6,340 nucleotides of DNA from contig DFBD01000157.1 of assembly GCA_002367255.1 (NCBI GenBank), positions 1-6,340 on the forward strand, read 5' to 3'. A program made the position numbers and the translations under genes. Below, one piece after another: positions 1-5,489 of this stretch (positions within the stretch are counted from its first letter, which is position 1; each line of letters opens with the position of its first letter). The stretch is from Rhodobacterales bacterium UBA3089. GTDB taxonomy: Bacteria > Pseudomonadota > Alphaproteobacteria > Rhodobacterales > Rhodobacteraceae. The notes below the pieces were generated by a model. It made no database searches. It worked only from the letters and a program-made list of their open reading frames with translations, and was not told where the DNA came from.

Positions 1-502
1 TCGAAGACTGCCGCCCGATCTTGCGCGTGTCATTCGTGCCGTGGATACGGTAGTATTGCCAGCTTAGGTAAAGCGCGTGTGTTCCAAGCGGGTTTTCAGG
101 GCCGGGGCCGATATAATCGGGCAGGTCCGGGTTGCGCTTCAACATTGAAGGCGTTGGACGCCAATCCGGCCCCACGCGTTTACGCACAATGCTGGTGCGG
201 CCCAAACGAGTCAGATCCGGTGTAAGAGGTACGCTCACAGGGAATATCTTGTGGTATGCCTCGCCTTCGGGCCAAAAATGCAACGCGCGTCCTTTAGTGT
301 CCACCAGAATCGCGCCTTTGCGGAGGCTCGAAAAATGGCCCTTCCACGAGCGGATCGAATAATTGTTTGTGCGAATATCAACAGTACCGGGCGCTGGACT
401 TTCTTCCTGCGCGCGCAATATACTTGGGGCAACGACACCAAAGGCCGCTGCTGATGCCGCGAATTGGCGGCGCGTAATCACAGACTTTTTAAACTTCGTC
501 AT
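1..502 (-). CDS. L,D-transpeptidase (YkuD family), Tat-exported, 3' end beyond the window
   Basis: Partial gene; the first 167 codons are visible and reading continues past the left edge. YkuD enzymes form 3-3 peptidoglycan cross-links or attach proteins to peptidoglycan in the periplasm. The N-terminus is a twin-arginine signal: basic start, TRRQF at residues 10-14, an Ala-rich hydrophobic stretch and a likely cut after LRA (about residue 31). The YkuD fold follows, with GPGPENPLGTHALYL near 132-146 and YRIHGTND at 151-158, whose His154 belongs to the family motif. The nucleophilic Cys is expected about 16 residues after this His, at about residue 170, just outside the window, so catalytic competence cannot be checked. 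The start at 502 is supported by AGGGA at 512-516, eight bases upstream. The gene is divergent from the CAP lipoprotein gene across 158 bp. Family assignment is strong; physiological substrate is unknown. Confidence 0.9.
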   Translation of the reverse strand, partial: MTKFKKSVITRRQFAASAAAFGVVAPSILRAQEESPAPGTVDIRTNNYSIRSWKGHFSSLRKGAILVDTKGRALHFWPEGEAYHKIFPVSVPLTPDLTRLGRTSIVRKRVGPDWRPTPSMLKRNPDLPDYIGPGPENPLGTHALYLSWQYYRIHGTNDTRKIGRQSS

Positions 503-531
503 TGAATCATTCCCTATTCCAATTTCGCCGC

Positions 532-560
532 ACCATATGGGATCGTGCAAAATTAGGCAA
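532..560 (-). promoter_or_regulatory. candidate sigma-70 promoter for the L,D-transpeptidase gene
   Basis: On the minus strand TTGCCT (560-555) and TATGGT (537-532) are separated by 17 bp. Each matches four of six positions of the -35 and -10 consensus. Transcription would begin about 25 bp upstream of the start codon at 502, leaving room for the AGGGA site. The -10 overlaps the palindrome CCATATGG (533-540). This is a consensus match by eye only. Confidence 0.3.
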
Positions 561-576
561 TTCACACTATGTTCAA

Positions 577-582
577 TATATA
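577..582 (+). promoter_or_regulatory. possible -10 element for the CAP lipoprotein gene
   Basis: TATATA lies 78 bp upstream of the lipoprotein ATG at 661, within the divergent intergenic region. The best -35 in register is TTAGGC at 553-558 with an 18-bp spacer, a poor match. No better plus-strand promoter was seen in 503-660. Confidence 0.2.
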
Positions 583-660
583 GTTGGGCGGAAATCCGCT
601 ATTTGTATCCCGCAGCCATTCGCTGTAGACAGGCGCGAATAAGATTTTCAGGAGTCCCCG

Positions 661-1197
661 ATGTTTCGTTTAAGTGCTGTTTTAGTTTCCCTGTTACTGA
701 CCCTATCCGCCTGTACAGAATTTTCGAGCGGTACATATGAGGGTAACGCGCAATCCGGTGCCATTTCCAGTTTTGGTTCCGATGGCATTCGTTTGCGCCA
801 CCTCGATGCGATTAACGCACTGCGGGCGGAACGGGGCGCACAACCGCTACAACTGTCCGCAGCGCTGAACGCTGCCGCTGATACACACGCACGGGATATG
901 TCAAAACAACAGCGGGCATGGGACTTCGGATCTGACCGCACCTCGCCACAAGAACGCGCAACACGGGCCGGATTTAACGGCGTTGTGCGGGGTGAGAACG
1001 TCGCCGAAACTTTCAAAAGTGAACTACTGGTGTTGCAAACATGGTTGGATGATCCAGCATCACGCGCCAGTATCCTTGATCCTGAAGCGACACATCTTGG
1101 CTATGGCTGGTATCAGGAATCCAGCGGTAAACTCTGGTGGGTCGAGGTCTTGGGGCAAGCTTTTCCTGAACCGGTCGTTATGGCCGAATCACAATAG
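661..1197 (+). CDS. CAP/SCP-like (YkwD-type) lipoprotein with substituted family histidines
   Basis: A 178-residue secreted lipoprotein. Residues 1-18 are a short signal with lipobox LSAC (Cys18). Thr rather than Asp follows the Cys, which fits outer-membrane sorting. The CAP domain spans about 46-168: the opening helix LDAINALRAERGAQPL, then AADTHARDM (72-80), GSDRTSPQERATRAGF (90-105), GENVAE (111-116), a W-x4-P-x2-R-x2-IL segment (128-139) and a final strand KLWWVEVLGQ. Bacterial CAP proteins usually have His before GSDGS and His in the SPxHRxNIL segment. Here those positions are Asp88 and Ser134, while Glu112 of GENVA is kept. AGGAG at 650-654, six bases before the ATG, supports this start. 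The last 20 bp overlap the convergent YkuD gene. The molecular function of bacterial CAP proteins is mostly unknown; the two YkuD neighbours suggest an envelope role. Confidence 0.88.
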   Translation: MFRLSAVLVSLLLTLSACTEFSSGTYEGNAQSGAISSFGSDGIRLRHLDAINALRAERGAQPLQLSAALNAAADTHARDMSKQQRAWDFGSDRTSPQERATRAGFNGVVRGENVAETFKSELLVLQTWLDDPASRASILDPEATHLGYGWYQESSGKLWWVEVLGQAFPEPVVMAESQ

Positions 1198-1702
1198 GGG
1201 TTCCCAACGGAACCATCGCCCAAATTTCTTCAATTTCCTGATTGTTGACCGATATACAACCCGCCGTCCAGTCCCGCTTGAAGCGGTTTCGAAAACTGGT
1301 GGGGCCGCCGTGGATGAAAATATCCCCACCGGGGTCCAGACCTTTTGCGCGAGCCTCGGCCACGTCATTCACGTCGGGGTAGGAAATCCCCAAGCTTAGG
1401 TGGTAGGCACTGTTTTCGTTGCGGCGGTTAATGAAATAGGTCCCTTCGGGGGTGCGCCCGTCACCAAACCGGCCTTTATCGCCACGCGGGGAAAAGCCCA
1501 AATCAACACCATAGCTGCGCAGCAAAACCGGCTTACTATCGACACTGCGATATAGCCCAAGCTTGCGCTTTGACTTAAACACAACCAAAAACTCGGCCAT
1601 CGACATCGAGCGGCTGGAGGCCACAGGTTCAGCCACAGCCACATTTGCGATCCCCATCGCCAGAGAGGCCGAAAGAACGGCGCGTCTGTTCAAATTAGTC
1701 AT
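1178..1702 (-). CDS. small L,D-transpeptidase family (YkuD) protein, Tat-exported
   Basis: A complete 174-residue protein. The N-terminus carries a twin-arginine-type signal (NRRAVL at 5-10, then a hydrophobic segment, with a likely cut after VAVA at about residue 24). The YkuD catalytic region is intact: IHGG at 130-133 with His131, and DWTAGCISV at 145-152 with Cys149 as the predicted nucleophile, 18 residues after the His. The tail VPLGTPIVIRP matches the short YkuD group that is sometimes annotated only as a murein L,D-transpeptidase family protein. The predicted role is periplasmic peptidoglycan cross-linking or a related transpeptidation. There is no strong Shine-Dalgarno; AAGAGCAG lies a few bases upstream of the ATG at 1702. 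It lies 120 bp downstream of rlmN on the same strand with no obvious terminator between, so read-through is possible. Its stop lies inside the convergent CAP gene. Confidence 0.88.
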   Translation of the reverse strand: MTNLNRRAVLSASLAMGIANVAVAEPVASSRSMSMAEFLVVFKSKRKLGLYRSVDSKPVLLRSYGVDLGFSPRGDKGRFGDGRTPEGTYFINRRNENSAYHLSLGISYPDVNDVAEARAKGLDPGGDIFIHGGPTSFRNRFKRDWTAGCISVNNQEIEEIWAMVPLGTPIVIRP

Positions 1703-1822
1703 TTAGTCTGCTCTTGCCTGCCAAGACGCTTTTGCGCCTGTTGTTTTGTTCGTCGTACACGGTTTACTTGACATTTTCCAGTCGCGACGTGCCACACCGT
1801 AAAATCTCGCGCGGGGTTTCGC

Positions 1823-2983
<1,161 letters not shown>

Positions 2984-3064
2984 CGCAGGTTTCCTTAAAA
3001 CGCATCACGCCCCCCGCGTTAGGCGAGAGGCGCTGTAATTCTTTAGCAGTCAGACCGATTGGTC

Positions 3065-3604
3065 TTACTTGCACAGCTCCATAGCTTTTTCGACAGCCGC
3101 CGTAAACCCGCGTAGCGAGAACGTGTCTATCGTCGTTGTCCCGCGCGCCGAAACGCCCGTTACAACCGCATCGGAACCTTTACGCATCGCCGCAATCAGC
3201 GCGGCGTCATCCGCAGGGGCAGTCCATGCATATTCCTTGTGAACCGCCGCATCGGGATACATGTCAAATTTTGTGCTGCCGACTTCCATTTTCACAGCTG
3301 CTTCGGGCTTCAATGGATAGCCTGCAAGAAAGCTCGGCTCGCCAGCGACGCCTTGTCTGGGGATCACAGAAATATGAAACCGGATTTCGCTACGGCTAAC
3401 GGTCACTTCCTGACCGTTCCGCCGCGCAATGCTTTTGGTTGGTTGCGATACGATGAAACAAACCTTCGGATCCTGATCGACGTAAACGCTCCAATCCGTG
3501 ATCGCTTCGACCATCTCCAGCTCTTGCGCTTGTGCGCTTACGCCAAAAGTCAAACCGACCAACATTGCTGCTAGTGCAACACCGCGTGGAAATTTCCAGC
3601 CCAT
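3065..3604 (-). CDS. invasion-associated locus B (IalB)-family secreted protein
   Basis: A 179-residue exported protein. A Sec signal covers residues 1-26 (basic start, hydrophobic core ALAAMLVGLTFGV, cleavage after AQA). The mature part opens with the IalB-like pattern DWSVYVDQDPKVCFIVSQPT (37-56) and continues with short beta-strand-like segments, including RSEIRFHISVIP and the MYPDAAVHKEYAW region. Only two cysteines occur in the mature chain, Cys49 and Cys178, which could form a disulfide. The name derives from Bartonella; in free-living alphaproteobacteria these proteins are generally of unknown function and the name does not imply virulence. GGAGG at 3614-3618, nine bases before the ATG at 3604, gives a strong start. 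It is first of a likely minus-strand group with rlmN and is divergent from the asparaginase gene across 207 bp. Confidence 0.82.
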   Translation of the reverse strand: MGWKFPRGVALAAMLVGLTFGVSAQAQELEMVEAITDWSVYVDQDPKVCFIVSQPTKSIARRNGQEVTVSRSEIRFHISVIPRQGVAGEPSFLAGYPLKPEAAVKMEVGSTKFDMYPDAAVHKEYAWTAPADDAALIAAMRKGSDAVVTGVSARGTTTIDTFSLRGFTAAVEKAMELCK

Positions 3605-3688
3605 AATTTTTAGCCTCCGCTCAAATATATTTACCGCCCGGCCCGCATTACGTTGCGAATTTCTTCAGACGGCTTGTATTTCAATCAC

Positions 3689-3711
3689 CTGCGGTCCTAA
3701 TCTAGCCGCAG
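3689..3711. repeat. 6-bp inverted repeat in the ialB-like/asparaginase divergent intergenic region
   Basis: CTGCGG (3689-3694) and CCGCAG (3706-3711) are perfect reverse complements around an 11-bp centre. The site lies midway between the two divergent start codons, so an operator controlling either or both genes is conceivable. No T-run follows on either strand, arguing against a terminator. No strong sigma-70 promoter was found in 3605-3811. Confidence 0.35.
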
Positions 3712-3811
3712 CAATAGGCGTTTTGCTAGCCCCAAAAAGCCGCTAAATACGCTGATTGGCAGGGTTACGCCGATCTTTTCACAACATTTAACAATAAAGA
3801 GGCCCATTCCC

Positions 3812-4828
3812 ATGACATCAGCCGAAACATTAGTCGAAATCTGGCGTGCCGATTTTCTGGAATGTCAGCACCGTGGACATGCTGTAATCAGTGATGCGGC
3901 CGGAAATATCATCGCCAGTTGGGGGAATCCTGATCAGGTGATCCTGCCGCGATCCTCCTCCAAAATGTTGCAAGCGTTGCCGTTGATCGAAACGGGGGCG
4001 GCGGCGGCTTTTGGCCTTGGGACAGAACAGTTGGCGCTATCGTGCGCCTCGCATAACAGTGCGGCGATCCACACCGACCGTGTGGAGGCGTGGCTGGGAA
4101 ATCTGGGCCTGAGCGATGATGATTTTCGCTGTGGCGCGCACCAGCCCAAAGATGACACCGCGAGGCATGCGCTTCGCGATAACGGACAGAAACCATGCCA
4201 GATGCATAACAATTGCTCCGGTAAACATTCGGGTTTCTTGACGGTTAACAAACACCTCGGCGGGCACTCGGAATATATCGAGGTTGACCACCCCTTGCAA
4301 AAATCCGTGAAAGAAGCCTTCGAAGAAATGACCGGAATGGACACACCAGGCTACGGCGTCGATGGCTGCAACGCCCCAAATTTCGCAACTACGGTCAAAG
4401 GCTTAGCCCGTGCGATGGCGCGAATGGCGGACCCCTCGGGCCTTGGGTCCGCACGGGAAAATGCCGCTCGTGCATTGGTGTCCGCCATGCGTGAACACCC
4501 GCTGCTAGTCGCGGGTGAAGGTCGTGCATGTTCCGAACTAATGGCCGCGATGGACGGCAAAGTAGCTATCAAAACGGGGGCCGAAGGCGTATACATAGCC
4601 ATCCTCCCCGAACAAGGTCTCGGCGTTTCGCTGAAGATAGAGGATGGCGCAACCCGTGGCTCCGAAGCCGCAATGGCCGCCATTCTGGTGCGTTTGGGCG
4701 TACTGTCACCGGATCATCCGATGGCAAAGAAACGCCTGAACCCGCCGATTCTGAATTGCAAAGAGGCTAACACCGGTTTCATTCAGCCAAGCGATTCTTT
4801 CTACAACGGCGGCGCGTTGCTGATTTAA
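3812..4828 (+). CDS. asparaginase, PF06089 (rhizobial/thermolabile) type
   Basis: Predicted to hydrolyse L-asparagine to aspartate and ammonia. It is 338 residues and has no signal peptide, so probably cytoplasmic. It belongs to the Rhizobium etli AnsA/ReAV class, unrelated to the E. coli-type threonine asparaginases. From memory of ReAV, the key residues fall at almost the same numbers here: RSSSK with Ser48 and Lys51, CASHN with Ser80, the zinc-site segment NNCSGKH with Cys135 and Lys138, and DGCNAP with Asp184 and Cys186. KTGAEGV with Lys254 is the likely counterpart of the distal lysine. The enzyme therefore looks intact. AAAGAGG at 3796-3802, nine bases before the ATG, fixes the start. 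Its TAA stop overlaps the stop of the convergent DUF2794 gene. Nitrogen scavenging from asparagine is the expected role; exact substrate range is not deducible. Confidence 0.93.
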   Translation: MTSAETLVEIWRADFLECQHRGHAVISDAAGNIIASWGNPDQVILPRSSSKMLQALPLIETGAAAAFGLGTEQLALSCASHNSAAIHTDRVEAWLGNLGLSDDDFRCGAHQPKDDTARHALRDNGQKPCQMHNNCSGKHSGFLTVNKHLGGHSEYIEVDHPLQKSVKEAFEEMTGMDTPGYGVDGCNAPNFATTVKGLARAMARMADPSGLGSARENAARALVSAMREHPLLVAGEGRACSELMAAMDGKVAIKTGAEGVYIAILPEQGLGVSLKIEDGATRGSEAAMAAILVRLGVLSPDHPMAKKRLNPPILNCKEANTGFIQPSDSFYNGGALLI

Positions 4829-5175
4829 CCCGAAACCGCTCGAATCATCTTGCGTTCCAGCACGGCCAATACCGTTTTCAGATCGTGACCACGCTTCAAT
4901 ACCTGCCCGTTCATGCCAATCAGACAATAAATGCCCTGTTTGTTGGCAAGTTTGGGGCGTTTTTCGATGCGATACACCGGATTTTCTGATGCGTGGCGGA
5001 AAATCGAAAAAACCGCGACGTCCTGCAAGCTGGAAATGCCGTAGTCTCGCCATTCCCCCGCAGCGACCATTCGGCCATATATAGAAAGGATTATCGCCAA
5101 TTCTGTGCGGTGATAGCTGACCACGGCAGGCGCTATCTTTTTTGGTTGAGAGGTTGATACGAGGGTTATTGTCAT
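4825..5175 (-). CDS. DUF2794 family protein
   Basis: A 116-residue protein matching my recollection of DUF2794, a small family widespread in alphaproteobacteria with no established function. The recognisable core runs from about residue 22 to the end: HRTELAIILSIYGRMVAAGEWRDY, then a hydrophobic segment DVAVFSIFRHASENPVYRIEKRP and the closing GQVLKRGHDLKTVLAVLERK. The pattern suggests a compact alpha/beta cytoplasmic domain; there is no signal peptide or membrane segment. An in-frame TGA (5179-5181) stands two codons upstream of the ATG, and the next Met is inside the conserved core, so the start at 5175 is well constrained. The Shine-Dalgarno is weak (GAAG close to the ATG). The stop shares a TTAA tetranucleotide with the asparaginase stop. 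No function should be assumed. Confidence 0.88.
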   Translation of the reverse strand: MTITLVSTSQPKKIAPAVVSYHRTELAIILSIYGRMVAAGEWRDYGISSLQDVAVFSIFRHASENPVYRIEKRPKLANKQGIYCLIGMNGQVLKRGHDLKTVLAVLERKMIRAVSG

Positions 5176-5258
5176 ACTTCAATTCGACCCTAAAATTGAT
5201 GGTTTGGCAAGCATTTCGCGTCATTTCCCGCACAGATCACGCCATTTCCTTCAGCGAT

Positions 5259-5298
5259 TCACAGTTCCGCCACATTTATTCTCTTTTTTGTCACAGTT
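5259..5298. repeat. 8-bp direct repeat TCACAGTT, two copies 32 bp apart
   Basis: TCACAGTT occurs at 5259-5266 and 5291-5298; on the DUF2794 coding strand it reads AACTGTGA. The 32-bp period is close to three helical turns, so paired protein sites on one DNA face are possible. An 8-mer pair can also arise by chance. Confidence 0.3.
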
Positions 5299-5355
5299 AA
5301 GCCCAAACCGCGCCTTGTTCCTTAGCTAGATATCACCTCGTAGCTACAAAGCTTC

Positions 5356-5403
5356 ACCGGCATCGCGCCTATCAGCCCCACCCCGATACGCGATGCCGGT
5401 TTT
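5356..5403 (+). terminator. 12-bp perfect inverted repeat followed by TTTT, terminator-like
   Basis: ACCGGCATCGCG (5356-5367) is exactly repeated in reverse complement as CGCGATGCCGGT (5389-5400) around a 21-nt C-rich loop containing CCCCACCCC. On the plus strand TTTT (5400-5403) and an AT-rich stretch follow, as in an intrinsic terminator; no T-run follows on the minus strand. The plus-strand gene upstream (asparaginase) ends over 500 bp away behind the antisense DUF2794 gene. The hairpin could therefore end a small RNA, stop antisense read-through, or attenuate a leader transcript of the gene at 5490. The loop is longer and the T-run shorter than ideal. Confidence 0.5.
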
Positions 5404-5415
5404 AATTAGTAATTA
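5403..5415. repeat. 13-bp AT-rich palindrome TAATTAGTAATTA
   Basis: TAATTA (5403-5408) and TAATTA (5410-5415) flank a single G, forming an odd-centred perfect palindrome immediately after the terminator-like hairpin. It could bind a dimeric regulator or simply be the AT-rich tail of the terminator. Confidence 0.35.
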
Positions 5416-5422
5416 TCTAACA

Positions 5423-5436
5423 CCGCCGTATGGCGG
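5423..5436. repeat. small GC hairpin CCGCC-GTAT-GGCGG
   Basis: CCGCC (5423-5427) and GGCGG (5432-5436) form a five-pair stem with a four-base loop. Its last two bases (5435-5436) are also the first two of the outer arm of the next inverted repeat, so the two structures cannot both form completely in RNA. Confidence 0.4.
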
Positions 5437-5485
5437 GGCCTGAAATTTTAGTTTACCTGTAGGATGTAAACACTAGTCAGGCCCC
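5435..5485 (+). promoter_or_regulatory. nested inverted repeat that could sequester the ribosome binding site of the gamma-glutamyltransferase gene
   Basis: The outer arms GGGGCCTGA (5435-5443) and TCAGGCCCC (5477-5485) are perfect 9-bp reverse complements. Inside them, GTTTAC (5451-5456) and GTAAAC (5466-5471) form a second perfect 6-bp pair around a 9-nt centre. The start codon at 5490 is only five bases beyond the outer arm, and the only Shine-Dalgarno-like bases, AGG at 5479-5481, lie within that arm. In mRNA the folded form would hide the initiation site; in DNA the inner repeat resembles an operator for a dimeric repressor. The symmetry is visible directly; the regulatory role is inference. 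Confidence 0.5.
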
Positions 5486-5489
5486 CCCC
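5482..5489 (+). repeat. C8 homopolymer between the AGG and the ATG of the gamma-glutamyltransferase gene
   Basis: Eight consecutive C residues fill the whole spacer between AGG (5479-5481) and the start codon at 5490. Such tracts can change length by slippage, which here would alter Shine-Dalgarno spacing but not the reading frame. At this length slippage may be rare. Confidence 0.55.

Larger units (their letters stand above)
5176..5489. other. 314-bp intergenic region with several inverted repeats, no convincing protein gene
   Basis: This gap separates the divergent DUF2794 and gamma-glutamyltransferase genes. The half nearer DUF2794 (5176-5350) is plain apart from an 8-bp direct repeat (TCACAGTT at 5259-5266 and 5291-5298) and two copies of TAGCTA (5323-5328, 5341-5346). 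The half nearer the transferase is dense in symmetry: a terminator-like hairpin, an AT palindrome, a GC hairpin and a nested repeat reaching the start codon, each listed separately. No good sigma-70 promoter was found on either strand, although both genes need one here. Confidence 0.7.

Noticed and set aside
363..740. A 125-codon plus-strand open frame spanning the transpeptidase/lipoprotein divergent region
   Set aside because: It is antisense to the transpeptidase start and runs into the lipoprotein gene in the wrong frame; no domain is seen.
1768..1773. A perfect TTGACA -35 hexamer on the plus strand between the small YkuD gene and rlmN
   Set aside because: No -10-like hexamer at 16-18 bp spacing (17 bp gives GCCACA) and no plus-strand gene downstream.
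1759..1800. ACGGT/ACCGT inverted repeat between rlmN and the small YkuD gene
   Set aside because: Five-base arms separated by 32 bases are expected by chance, and no T-run follows in the rlmN direction.
3052..3065. AGACC-GATT-GGTCT hairpin at the stop codon of the IalB-family gene
   Set aside because: Only five base pairs and no T-run on the minus strand, so not a convincing intrinsic terminator.
3623..3632. AAATATATTT palindrome with a TATATT -10-like hexamer upstream of the IalB-family gene
   Set aside because: As a -10 it would start transcription inside the Shine-Dalgarno site at 3614-3618, and no -35 is in register.
4706..5233. A 175-codon minus-strand open frame covering the asparaginase 3' end and DUF2794
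   Set aside because: It overlaps two well-supported genes in another frame and resembles no family.
5237..5275. A 12-residue minus-strand mini-ORF (MWRNCESLKEMA) upstream of DUF2794, preceded by AAGAGA
   Set aside because: Too short to distinguish from chance; no run of regulatory codons and no associated attenuator hairpin before DUF2794.
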